This document shows, piece by piece, positions 8,469 through 16,430 of a stretch of 40,700 nucleotides of DNA. The stretch spans positions 1-40,700 of IMG/VR virus record IMGVR_UViG_3300037487_000539; one strand, given 5' to 3'. Source of the DNA: a virus. A program made the translations under genes and the position numbers. Each line of letters starts with the position of its first letter. Positions within the stretch are counted from its first letter, which is position 1. The notes beneath the pieces are model-generated. The model was not told the DNA's origin. It made no database searches and saw only the letters and a list, made by a program, of their open reading frames with translations.

Positions 8469-10221
8469 GGGAAACTTCCTCTTGCTTCAAATCACGACGC
8501 ATAGCTTCGAACGGGGCAATCCAGTCAGCGAAGACCTCCTGCCTATATAGCCGCATTGTATCATAAAATGCAGTCTTGTCTCCCGGCCTTGCGTACAGGT
8601 AGTACGGCATGATCGGCTGGGCGACCCACGTCTCAACGCCCATTGCGGCAGCCAAGTGCGACACCGACGTGCAGGAGGTGATCACCAGATCACAGGAGGC
8701 GACGGCTTCCTGCGTCTTCAGCCAGTCATCCAGCGGCACCTGACGCACCCAGTCGGGGCAGACCTCCATGTCGTTGTCGCGCTGGAGGCACACGAAGTCA
8801 GCGTCCACACCCTTCACGGCGTCAAACATCAGCTCCGGTGGGAAAACGCGGTGCTGCTCATGTTCGAACCTAGGATTACCGGACCAGCGCAGCCCAATCC
8901 GCTTACGAGGTCCGCGCTCGACAAAGGGCTTGGGGATGTAGGCGCTGCCGCAGACGTTTCGGTACTCGTAGCCCAGCGGCACCAAGGCGCTCATCCCCGG
9001 CGTCCAGAAGTCGTGGTAGACCCCGAGAACCGAGTCATGGGTCACGATGGCCGACAAGCCCTTGACCTGATTGAGCATAAACACCAACGCATCCGAGCAG
9101 GCCACAACCACCTTGCAACCCCGTGCCGCGATGTTCTTGGCATAACGAACTTGGTGGATTTGGTCGCCTAGACCGCCTTCGAGGTACAGCAGCACGGTGC
9201 CTTGGGACTTGCCGTCCCACAGCGGCTGAGGCGTGCCGGGGTTCCGATTACCAAATACGCCTTCTTTGCGGCCACGATCCAGCAACGCAAAGCCCTGTTG
9301 CAGCTTGCCCTGCCGCAGCAGATACCAGCCTCGATTATAGGCGGCGCGGTCGTTCTCAGGCTCTTCCGCTGCGAGCTGCTCCGAGAGCTGCCACGCTTCG
9401 GCAAAGTTGCCTACTCTCGACGCTGCGAGTTGTAGGTCGAGGGTGTGTATCTCCGGCTGACCGGGATCAGCGCGCCAGAACGCGGGCTGTGCAAACTGGG
9501 CATAGCGCTTCCCCAGCACGTCGCGGGCGCTCTGGTTATGCTGCCGTTCGAGCTTGGGCTGCACGTCGTGTAGACCCGGCGCGTTCCATAAGGCCGCGTC
9601 GTCTTCCGCAACCGTGCTGCCGTCAATGTTCTCAAAGTTGTAAACAAAGGGCGGCAGGTCCAGAAAGGCGTGAACGCGGTCAAGCTGCGCCTGCGGCTCG
9701 GCCAGCAGGTCTTCGTACTCGACGAACAGGAACGCCTCTGGATACGCCGCATAGCCGTTCTGCAGGCTGACATACGAGCCTTGCAGGTGCTGGATAAAGC
9801 TGCTGTCCACTAGGAACGAGTTCAGGTCTTCTGGCTTGGCGATCCGCGCAAACGAGGCAGCGCAATCCGGCACGTCGCGCACAGTGGCGATGATCTTCAT
9901 GGGACGGCCCAGCACCATCGGCATGGACTGCATGATGTCCGGTCGCGGCCACTCCCGGCTCTTGTCGATGGCGACGGCGGGAGCGTCTTTGTACTCGGCA
10001 TTGATGACGCCGCGCATCACCTCGATCAGCCGCGTGCGCTCTGGGTCACGGATGCTGAGCGTGTGCGCCTTCGCCCAGAGGTTGGCTAAGACATCGAGGA
10101 TATTGACTAACTCGCTGGTGGAACTGACCTTCGCCGCCGGGTTTTGATTGAGAATGGCGGCGAGAAGGGTGGACCCCGAGCGGGGCAATCCAGCGAGAAA
10201 GTGCAGTTCCATGCGGCTCAA
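8452..10221 (-). CDS. Sulfotransferase-TPR-glycosyltransferase fusion protein
   Basis: A 589-residue protein with two enzyme-like halves. Residues 1-200 are a PAPS-dependent sulfotransferase: GLPRSGSTLL (11-20) is the 5'-phosphosulfate loop, TVRDVPDCAASF (113-124) the 3'-phosphate site with Arg115 and Ser123, and VEYEDLLAEP precedes a helix typical of the family. Residues 255-320 resemble tetratricopeptide helices (NRGWYLLRQGKLQQGFALLD). Residues 345-560 resemble a family 9/41-type glycosyltransferase: LEGGLGDQIHQVRYA (347-361), IGLRWSGNP (442-450) and CDLVITSCTSVSHLAAAMG (510-528). It may sulfate and glycosylate a virion protein or host surface glycan. It sits between a fibre fragment and a fibre chaperone-like gene and overlaps both neighbours. 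Confidence 0.8.
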   Translation of the reverse strand: MSRMELHFLAGLPRSGSTLLAAILNQNPAAKVSSTSELVNILDVLANLWAKAHTLSIRDPERTRLIEVMRGVINAEYKDAPAVAIDKSREWPRPDIMQSMPMVLGRPMKIIATVRDVPDCAASFARIAKPEDLNSFLVDSSFIQHLQGSYVSLQNGYAAYPEAFLFVEYEDLLAEPQAQLDRVHAFLDLPPFVYNFENIDGSTVAEDDAALWNAPGLHDVQPKLERQHNQSARDVLGKRYAQFAQPAFWRADPGQPEIHTLDLQLAASRVGNFAEAWQLSEQLAAEEPENDRAAYNRGWYLLRQGKLQQGFALLDRGRKEGVFGNRNPGTPQPLWDGKSQGTVLLYLEGGLGDQIHQVRYAKNIAARGCKVVVACSDALVFMLNQVKGLSAIVTHDSVLGVYHDFWTPGMSALVPLGYEYRNVCGSAYIPKPFVERGPRKRIGLRWSGNPRFEHEQHRVFPPELMFDAVKGVDADFVCLQRDNDMEVCPDWVRQVPLDDWLKTQEAVASCDLVITSCTSVSHLAAAMGVETWVAQPIMPYYLYARPGDKTAFYDTMRLYRQEVFADWIAPFEAMRRDLKQEEVSHANVG

Positions 10222-10673
10222 GCAAACTTTGTCTGCGACGTAAAGACCGTGTACGTCCGATCTGCCGTCTTGGTTACCGTGTATGTGTAAACGTCAATGC
10301 TGCTGGCATTGCCCGCAGCGTAAGCCGTCCCACCTTGGTATTTTGGCGTAACCGTCACGCCGTCAATTTGCAACACGTTGTTGTAGTAGGCCGTCGCGCC
10401 ATTCGTGACCATGTTGGCAATCGTCACGCTCTGGCCGATAGACAGGTACGCATTGAGCGGCATCGCCTTGGAATAGACGATATTCAGGGTCCAGTTGGCT
10501 GTGGCACTGGCTGTTGAGTACACCACCGACTGCGAGTTGACCTCGTAGATGATAGTCCCGGTCGCCGCCACAGTGGTTACCGTGGTCGGCTCGACAGCAT
10601 TTCTTAGCGTAGCCCCAACAAGGCTGGGGCTGGCAATCGTGTGATAATCAAAAGCCGCCGCCGCCGTGGTCAT
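10218..10673 (-). CDS. Small fibre-module protein
   Basis: A 151-residue protein. From about residue 30 it is a stand-alone version of the C-terminal module of the 644-residue fibre: compare ATGTIIYEVNSQSVVYST with ATGTINYDITTQSVLYYT, and GNASSIDVYTYTVTKTADRTYTV with GNASGIDVYTYTVIKTAAATFTV. The module is predicted to be all beta. Its ATG overlaps the stop of the upstream gene (TAATG), and its own stop overlaps the ATG of the sulfotransferase fusion (ATGA). It is probably a virion protein that decorates or caps a fibre. No enzyme motif is present. Confidence 0.65.
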   Translation of the reverse strand: MTTAAAAFDYHTIASPSLVGATLRNAVEPTTVTTVAATGTIIYEVNSQSVVYSTASATANWTLNIVYSKAMPLNAYLSIGQSVTIANMVTNGATAYYNNVLQIDGVTVTPKYQGGTAYAAGNASSIDVYTYTVTKTADRTYTVFTSQTKFA

Positions 10674-11119
10674 TAGTACGCCCCGCCGTAGGCCGTCACT
10701 TGCAGCGCCGTACCAGCCGCCGTGGTCGTAACCGTCGTACTGGCATACAGAGCAAACGCAGCAGGCAGGTTCAGCGGCTGCGGGAACGTGAAGGTCGTTG
10801 TGAACGCAGCGGCTGTCGTGCTGGGCGTCGTGGCAAGCACCGGGATTTCAGCGGTCAGGAACGCCGTCGTGCCGTCCCACAGCCAGATGCCGACTAAAGC
10901 GGCGGCGTTGGCGGTCGAGATGCCAGTGCCGCAGTTGTTGACTTGGATACTGTCGATCCGCAGGCCATTGGTCGAGATTGGCACAAAGGCTGTGATGTTA
11001 GCCCCCGCCAAACTCGCCGTAGCGGTGGGAGCGCGAGTGGTACACGCAGTCTGCGCAGCCAGCGTAAGTGACTTTGCATAAGGCGTCTGCGCAAAGATCG
11101 GGGTGGATGTGACGGCCAT
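10673..11119 (-). CDS. Putative virion protein
   Basis: A 148-residue, Ala/Thr-rich protein beginning MAVTSTPIFAQTPYAKSL. Alternating hydrophobic segments (ITAFVPISTNGLRIDSIQVNN, LVGIWLWDG, AEIPVLATTP, PAAFALYASTTVTT) suggest a beta-sandwich. I do not recognise a named family, though proteins of this type are common in phage tail regions. It is coupled to both neighbours by overlapping stop and start codons, which implies co-production with the fibre genes. Confidence 0.55.
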   Translation of the reverse strand: MAVTSTPIFAQTPYAKSLTLAAQTACTTRAPTATASLAGANITAFVPISTNGLRIDSIQVNNCGTGISTANAAALVGIWLWDGTTAFLTAEIPVLATTPSTTAAAFTTTFTFPQPLNLPAAFALYASTTVTTTAAGTALQVTAYGGAY

Positions 11120-11394
11120 CAGAAGCCTCCAAAGTTGTTAGCTGTGTAGATACTGGCACCAGCAGGTACTGTAGGGATGGCGGCGGGGGTCGTCGAGGCC
11201 CACGTTGTTCCGTTGGACGTTAGCACATTTCCCGAGGTGCTGGGAGCCACCACCTGTAGGGCGCTCGTGCCGTTACCCAACAGGACGTTGTTCGCCGTGA
11301 GGGTTGCCGCGCCCGTGCCGCCATTAGCCACACCCAGAACGCCAGTCGCGCTCGCACCTTCGGCCAGAAAGCTAAGATTGCGGGGTATGCTCAT
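11119..11394 (-). CDS. Short fibre-repeat protein
   Basis: A 91-residue protein (MSIPRNLSFLAEGASATGV...) built almost wholly from one fibre motif: VANGGTGAATLTANNVLLGN, then LQVVAP, then SGNVLTSNGTTW. A diverged copy of the same segment lies in the middle of the 590-residue fibre at 12551-14323 (around 13560-13690), and the two are also related in DNA sequence. It may be an excised fibre segment that now acts as a separate short fibre subunit, or the N-terminal anchor of a fibre formed with the next gene. An AAGGAG site precedes the ATG. The downstream gene overlaps its stop (TGATG). Confidence 0.6.
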   Translation of the reverse strand: MSIPRNLSFLAEGASATGVLGVANGGTGAATLTANNVLLGNGTSALQVVAPSTSGNVLTSNGTTWASTTPAAIPTVPAGASIYTANNFGGF

Positions 11395-11441
11395 GCTGCT
11401 AACTCCTTACCGATAGGTTGTTTTGGGGGTCATGGGGTCAC

Positions 11442-12551
11442 TTAGGTTATGATGGCTAACGTAGCGCCGTTGGATACGGCAGCAACCGTAGACCACGTTG
11501 TTAGTGCGCCAACTTGCACGGGCGAGGATCGGCCGGTTACATCGCCTAGACCAAGCTGACCTTTAGGATTATACCCCCACGCCCACAGTGTGCCGTTGGT
11601 CTTGATAGCAAACGCAAAAGCAGTGGCCCCCGATACCTTAGACCACGTTGTCAAAGCGCCGACCTGCTTGGGCGAGGAGTAGCTGGTCGTGTTGCCGAGG
11701 CCGAGTGCGCCAGCGTAGCCATTCCCCCACGTCCAGAGTGTGCCGTCAGTCTTGGTGGCTACCACGCCTTCTTGCCCCCCTGACACCTTAGACCAAGTTG
11801 TCAGAGCGCCCACCTGCTTTGGCGAGGAGTAGTGGTTTGGGTTACCGAGGCCAAGCTGACCGCTGCTGTTCAGTCCCCACGACCAGAGAGTGCCATCTGT
11901 CTTAATGGCTATCCCGGAATTTTGTGTTGCAGACACCTTAGACCACGTCGTTAGTGCGCCGACTTGCTTGGGTGAAGAGTAGTAGGTCGTGTTGCCAAGG
12001 CCAAGTTGGCCGATACTGTTAGTCCCCCACGACCACAACGTGCCGTCTGTCTTGATAGCCAATGAAAACGAATTTGTTCCCACCGTTTCAGACCACGTTG
12101 TCAGTGCGCCGACTTGCTTGGGCGAGGAGTAGTTGGTTATGTTGCCAAGGCCAAGTTGGCCGGAGGCGTTACCCCCCCACGACCAGAGAGTGCCGTTGGT
12201 TTTAATAGCTAACGCGCCAGCACGGGTTGCACCCGACGCTATTTTAGACCACGTTGTCAAAGCGCCAATTTGCACGGGCGAAGAGCGATCAACGGTGTCG
12301 CCTAGGCCAAGGTTTCCAGAACTGTTAGACCCCCACGACCAGAGCGTGCCGTCGGCCTTAATGGCAAATGAAGAAAGATTACCACCCGCTAGCGTAGCCC
12401 ACGTTGTTAGGGCACCAATTTGTTTAGGTGAGGAGTAATTGGTTGTGTTGCCGAGGCCCAAAGACCCCAGCGCGTTTTGCCCCCACGACCACAAACCAGC
12501 GTTACTGGGACCACCACCCGCACCCAAAAACATCTGTTGAAGCGCAGACAT
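11442..12551 (-). CDS. RCC1-repeat beta-propeller protein, copy 3
   Basis: A 369-residue protein with seven RCC1 repeats (LWSWGQNALGSLGLGN, LWSWGSNSSGNLGLGD, LWTWGNGYAGALGLGN, and so on). I start at ATG 12551 because it overlaps the stop of the upstream fibre gene (TAATG), as elsewhere in this cluster; an in-frame start at 12581 would add ten residues. Its N-terminus (MSALQQMFLGAGGG) differs from copies 1 and 2, but its end and the bases after the stop (TAAGTGACCCC-ATGAC) match those of copy 1. It is one of three candidates for a swappable surface or receptor-binding propeller. Confidence 0.85.
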   Translation of the reverse strand: MSALQQMFLGAGGGPSNAGLWSWGQNALGSLGLGNTTNYSSPKQIGALTTWATLAGGNLSSFAIKADGTLWSWGSNSSGNLGLGDTVDRSSPVQIGALTTWSKIASGATRAGALAIKTNGTLWSWGGNASGQLGLGNITNYSSPKQVGALTTWSETVGTNSFSLAIKTDGTLWSWGTNSIGQLGLGNTTYYSSPKQVGALTTWSKVSATQNSGIAIKTDGTLWSWGLNSSGQLGLGNPNHYSSPKQVGALTTWSKVSGGQEGVVATKTDGTLWTWGNGYAGALGLGNTTSYSSPKQVGALTTWSKVSGATAFAFAIKTNGTLWAWGYNPKGQLGLGDVTGRSSPVQVGALTTWSTVAAVSNGATLAIIT

Positions 12552-14323
12552 TAGGTCAGACCCGAGCCAGAGATGATCCACGTCGTGGAGGTCATCTTAG
12601 TGGCTGTCGCCACGCCGTAGAGCGCCAAGGTGCGCGACCCGGTTGTACCCGTACCCGCGAGGTAGAGGGTGTCCGTCGTAATGGAGATGGTCACGGCGTT
12701 TGCGGACATGTTGATGAACGTCACCGTGGTGCCTATCGGATAGGCCACAGTGCCATTAGCAGGGATGGTGTACGTCGCAACAGCAGCTGCAGCAGCGTGG
12801 AAGATCGACTTGCCGCTATCGGCCAAGACCAGCGTGTAGCTGCCCGTCTGGGCGTTCTGGGGGATCGTCAGGAAGCCAACAGTGTTGGTCCCGTCAGCCG
12901 TACAGTTAGCCAAGTTGCCCGAGGTCGGGGTGCCAAGGACCGGCGTCGTCAGCGACGGTGACGTGGCAAATACCAATAGACCAGAGCCCGTCTCATCGGT
13001 GACAGCCGCCGCCAAGTTGGCGCTGGATGGCGTGGCCAAGAACGTCGCGACGCCGGTGCCGAGGCCGCTTACACCGGTCGCAATGGGCAGGCCCGTGACA
13101 TTGGTCATTAGCCCGCTTGCGGGTGTTCCAAGTGCAGGTGTCGTCAGCGACGGGCTAATTGCTAGAACGACGTTTCCGCTACCCGTGGTCGAAGTCCACG
13201 TGGGCGAACCCGCACCGCCCGAGAGCAGCACTTGGCCGCTCGTACCCGCAGCGGAGAAGCCCGTCGTGTTCGCGCCTGTCTGGTAGACAATGTTACCCGC
13301 AGCGCCGCCAAGGAGGTTGGTGGCCGTCGGGTTAGAGACCGCGAGCGTGCTGTACGCGATGGTCTCGACAATGTCGTTGAGGACCGCCGCGACAGCCAGA
13401 ACGACGGTCGTGCCGTTGGACGCGGTGTAGTCTGTGTCGTTGAGCAGCACACCGTTCAAGAAGACTTCGACAAAGCCCACGGTGTAGGCGGCGCTAAATG
13501 TCGTCTGACCGCCGGTAGCCGTAAACGAGGTGCGGGTGTAGGCCGCGCCAAAGCCACCGGCAGTCGAGGTCCACGTCGTGCCGTTCGAGGTAAGGACGTT
13601 CCCCACAGTGCCGGGGGCCACGACCTGAAGTGCGCCTGTGCCATTGCCCAGCAGGACATTGTTGGCCGCAAGTGTTATCGCGCCCGTGCCGCCGTTGGCT
13701 ACAACAAGCGTCCCCGCCAACGTCAAGGTGCCCGAGGTCGTAATCGGGCTGCCGCTGAACGTCATCCCCGTCGTGCCGCCGCTGGCGGCGACGCTGGTTA
13801 CGCCGCTGGCGGCGGGCACGGTCCAAGTCGGCGTGCCTGCCCCGTTGGACGTAAGCACTTCCCCGATGGTGCCTACAGCGCTGAACGCCATCGCGCTCCC
13901 GGAAGAGTAGACAATGGCCCCAGCGACCGCCGTCAGCGAGCCGTTGGTGCCACCGCTACTCAAGGGGAGCACACCTTGAGTTTGTGTGGCGGATGTCAGA
14001 TCAACCGCCGGGTGTACGTGATCGCTGCGGGCAAGCGTCGAGGCCGAGCCGGGAGACGCCGTGGTGTTCCCGGCGGCGGGATTGCTGGCCGAGAAACTTG
14101 CCGACAGGGTGATGTCGCTGGATAGCGCGCCGCCGCCCGTTAGTCCGGCACCCGCCGTGACGGTACGCGTCGAGGGGACGTAAGCCGCGCCAAGAAGGGT
14201 GTTCAAGGCGACTTTGTACGTGACGCCGGTCAAGGCATAGGGTGTGTACCCCAAGGTGCTGGTTCCCGTGTACTCGGGAAGCTGCGTGATCCGGGTGGGG
14301 ATAAGATTTGACGGAACGCTCAT
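12551..14323 (-). CDS. Tail fibre protein
   Basis: A 590-residue protein low in charged residues and rich in Gly, Thr, Ala and Ser. Fibre signatures are visible in order: RITQLPEYTG near the N-terminus, GAGLTGGGALSSDITLS, the phrase SASTLARSDHVHP (common in phage fibre and fibre-neck proteins), several GGTG motifs (VANGGTGAITLAANNVLLGN), repeats of SLTTPALGTPASG, and a C-terminal domain rich in Val and Thr. Internal repeats of about 40-60 residues (VFATSPSLTTPVLGTPTSGN) point to growth by duplication. The start overlaps the stop of the zinc-ribbon-like gene (ATGA). Probably the main long fibre. Confidence 0.8.
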   Translation of the reverse strand: MSVPSNLIPTRITQLPEYTGTSTLGYTPYALTGVTYKVALNTLLGAAYVPSTRTVTAGAGLTGGGALSSDITLSASFSASNPAAGNTTASPGSASTLARSDHVHPAVDLTSATQTQGVLPLSSGGTNGSLTAVAGAIVYSSGSAMAFSAVGTIGEVLTSNGAGTPTWTVPAASGVTSVAASGGTTGMTFSGSPITTSGTLTLAGTLVVANGGTGAITLAANNVLLGNGTGALQVVAPGTVGNVLTSNGTTWTSTAGGFGAAYTRTSFTATGGQTTFSAAYTVGFVEVFLNGVLLNDTDYTASNGTTVVLAVAAVLNDIVETIAYSTLAVSNPTATNLLGGAAGNIVYQTGANTTGFSAAGTSGQVLLSGGAGSPTWTSTTGSGNVVLAISPSLTTPALGTPASGLMTNVTGLPIATGVSGLGTGVATFLATPSSANLAAAVTDETGSGLLVFATSPSLTTPVLGTPTSGNLANCTADGTNTVGFLTIPQNAQTGSYTLVLADSGKSIFHAAAAAVATYTIPANGTVAYPIGTTVTFINMSANAVTISITTDTLYLAGTGTTGSRTLALYGVATATKMTSTTWIISGSGLT

Positions 14324-14622
14324 GGCAGGAGGTAATCCTCTCCGTCTTCGGTAATCAGGAAATAGTTGTCATCTTCAGTGGGCAGACCCGCCGGGTTAGT
14401 CCCAATCGGCGTATCTGGCCGGGGGTAGCGCAGGGCGAGGGTCTCTGGTTGACGGGCCGGTAAACGGTAGGGGTCAAAATCATCCCGATCAACCGCGCAC
14501 ACGCGAAGGCCCGGCGAGTTGGGATCGGACCACAAATCGTCAAGCGAGAACTTACGGCTGCAGCGTCCGCAGATGCCGATGCCTAGGGTCGCGCGCCCGA
14601 GAGTGTTTAGGTAAACGCCCAT
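14320..14622 (-). CDS. Conserved phage protein with a zinc-ribbon-like motif
   Basis: A 100-residue protein. I start at ATG 14622, which overlaps the stop of the preceding gene (TAATG); a start 33 bases upstream is possible. After MGVYLNTLGRATLGIGI comes CGRCSRKFSLDDL and then LRVCAVDRDDFDPYRLPARQ, so three cysteines are placed like part of a zinc ribbon (CxxC...C). The phrase DPYRLPARQPE followed by YPRPD is one I associate with a widespread phage tail-region family of unknown function. The last 30 residues are acidic (TEDDNYFLITEDGEDY). Likely a minor virion or assembly protein. Confidence 0.55.
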   Translation of the reverse strand: MGVYLNTLGRATLGIGICGRCSRKFSLDDLWSDPNSPGLRVCAVDRDDFDPYRLPARQPETLALRYPRPDTPIGTNPAGLPTEDDNYFLITEDGEDYLLP

Positions 14623-15608
14623 TACCTTGTATACATACTGATGTTTGGCGACCACATGATCGGGCTGTTGTCGCGCTCTTCCGCCTGCGCCGTCGCCAAC
14701 GCCTGAGCGGCTTTCCCGTCAAGCAGAGGAATGAGCTGCGGATCGGCCTCCACCAGTTCCAGCGCCAGTTTAGCGGCCAGCAGCGCTACGATAGCCTCGT
14801 ACCAGCGCTGCGGAACCTCGATCTCTTGCGTAAGGGTGCCGACATCCATGATGTAGCGGTGGCACCACAGCGTAAGTTGGTACTCTGTCGCCGCCGTGTT
14901 TGGCACGGGCCACAGGTACATAACCGGCTGCGTTAGGGATCGGTCAAACCAGAACTGCAGGGGCCTGTTTGACTGAAACGCCTTGTTGGGCAGGTTGGTG
15001 TAGTCGTCCCTGTTTAAACGCGCCAGCGGGATTTCCGTGGGCGTATTGCCTAGATATATCTGGGAAAAGCCAAGCGTGCCGGAGCTGGCACTGACGCGGA
15101 AATATTCCGCCGCAACGCTGCTATCCAGATCGTACCACGTCCACTCTCCGCTCACGGCACTGGGCGTCTCGGTCTGGATGGTCGTGTACGTTATGTTGTC
15201 GTCAGACCGCGCAAAGATGACCGGAACCGAAGCCGCCGACCACCGGATGCCCACCGTAGAGACGAACACGGCGTCTCCGAAAGCCACTGTCCGAGACGTA
15301 GAGGTGTCGGTGTTCGTGCCGGTGACCTCCTGCAGATAGCGCAGGTTGGAGTTAAGCACGTCCACGATGCGGGCAGGCAGGGCCACCGTGCCCACACCGT
15401 CGTACAGCGGCATAATCAGCTTTTCGATGCACCACAGGGGCACGCCCTGATTGGCCAGATCAGATAGCAGCAGGTAAAGCGCGTCGTTGGCAATGCTGAC
15501 GTATTCAGCCGTAATTTGTTGAGACGTCAGTTTACAACGTCGAACAGCGTTATCAATCACCCTACGGGTGTTAAAGACGGTCTGCGAAACGGTGTTAGAA
15601 TAAGCCAT
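14622..15608 (-). CDS. Connector/tail adaptor-like virion protein
   Basis: A 328-residue protein. The N-terminal helical part (TRRVIDNAVRRCKLTSQQITAEYVSIANDALYLLLSDLANQG) and the C-terminal part (LWCHRYIMDVGTLTQEIEVPQRWYEAIVALLAAKLALELVEAD) match the style of podovirus connector proteins such as P22 gp4 and T7 gp11. Between them, from roughly residue 95 to 180, is an inserted beta domain (FGDAVFVSTVGIRWSAASVPVIFARS ... YFRVSASSGTLGFSQIYLG) resembling a discoidin-like carbohydrate-binding fold. This is the second adaptor-like protein of the window; the other is at 3200-3853. One may form the adaptor ring and the other a nozzle or fibre-docking ring. Confidence 0.6.
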   Translation of the reverse strand: MAYSNTVSQTVFNTRRVIDNAVRRCKLTSQQITAEYVSIANDALYLLLSDLANQGVPLWCIEKLIMPLYDGVGTVALPARIVDVLNSNLRYLQEVTGTNTDTSTSRTVAFGDAVFVSTVGIRWSAASVPVIFARSDDNITYTTIQTETPSAVSGEWTWYDLDSSVAAEYFRVSASSGTLGFSQIYLGNTPTEIPLARLNRDDYTNLPNKAFQSNRPLQFWFDRSLTQPVMYLWPVPNTAATEYQLTLWCHRYIMDVGTLTQEIEVPQRWYEAIVALLAAKLALELVEADPQLIPLLDGKAAQALATAQAEERDNSPIMWSPNISMYTR

Positions 15609-15669
15609 TAGACCTGCCCGCTGGGATTAGTCAGCAGCCCACTAGCTGGAGCGGACCTGTCTTTGTCGC

Positions 15670-15675
15670 ATTATA
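15670..15675 (-). promoter_or_regulatory. Possible -10 element in the gap before the connector gene
   Basis: The minus strand reads TATAAT here, in a 74-bp gap between two genes of a cluster where most neighbours overlap. No good -35 lies 16-18 bases upstream (TGGCAC at 17), so this is a weak promoter call. Confidence 0.25.
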
Positions 15676-15682
15676 GCTCAGA

Positions 15683-16429
15683 CTAACAGGGCGTGCCACC
15701 CTTGCGCATTTTCATGCCGGAGTAGCCGCCCTTACGCATGCCCATTGTGGGCGGAGCTTCGGGGGCCATGGCCATTTGACGGATAGCCGGGCCGAGCTGG
15801 TCGCCGCCCATATCTCCGCCGATCATGGGCTCGCGTCTGGGCCGCGACGCCATGGCAGCGCGATAGCGCTGCATGGTGCGCATCTCTTGCGCGTTCATGG
15901 TTGGCGTGGCCGTGCGCTTGGTAGCGACCATTTTCTCCGCCATGACTTTGGGGCCTTTGGCACGGCCACCTTTTTTGTAGCCTTCGCGCTTCTCGGCGGC
16001 GGTCATGCCCGCCTTGCCCGAGCGATCCATGGCGGCGGCGGCCTCGTCACCGAACATGGCGCGGGGCATCGGCTTCTTTGTAGAGGCCATCGGCGTGCGC
16101 GACGCCACCGGAACGGCTTTCTTGACAACCGGAGCGGGCTTCTTGGCAGCGCCAGCCGCCACAAAGTCGCCGTACTCGGGATCAGTCCGGGTGCCTGTCT
16201 TGCTGGCGACGGGACCACCGTCGGCCTTCTTCATCGGGGCCTTGCGCGCCTCCGACGCCGCAATGGCAAAGGCTTGCTTGGGGTTGGTTACTGCGGGGCC
16301 TTTCTTTGAGCCGCTGTGCAGCGTGCCTGCCTTGAACTCGCGCATGACCTTGCCGAACTTGGCCGATCCGCCTGTCGCGTAGCCGCCCATGGAGTACTGG
16401 GTCTTCGTGGTGTTCTTGAAACCGTCCAT
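15683..16429 (-). CDS. Basic protein with a DUF6496-like segment
   Basis: A 248-residue, very basic protein rich in Lys, Ala, Met and Gly. Residues 24-66 (KFGKVMREFKAGTLHSGS, then NPKQAFAIAASEARKA) match the DUF6496 pattern as I know it from phage and environmental proteins. The rest is low complexity, with Lys-rich runs (KKPAPVVKKAVPVASRTP) and Met/Gly/Arg repeats at the end (MGMRKGGYSGMKMRKGGTPC). No function is known. Charge and position next to structural genes suggest an internal virion or DNA-binding protein. The next gene upstream (16431-17087) ends one base before its start. Confidence 0.6.
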   Translation of the reverse strand: MDGFKNTTKTQYSMGGYATGGSAKFGKVMREFKAGTLHSGSKKGPAVTNPKQAFAIAASEARKAPMKKADGGPVASKTGTRTDPEYGDFVAAGAAKKPAPVVKKAVPVASRTPMASTKKPMPRAMFGDEAAAAMDRSGKAGMTAAEKREGYKKGGRAKGPKVMAEKMVATKRTATPTMNAQEMRTMQRYRAAMASRPRREPMIGGDMGGDQLGPAIRQMAMAPEAPPTMGMRKGGYSGMKMRKGGTPC

Positions 16430-16430
16430 G

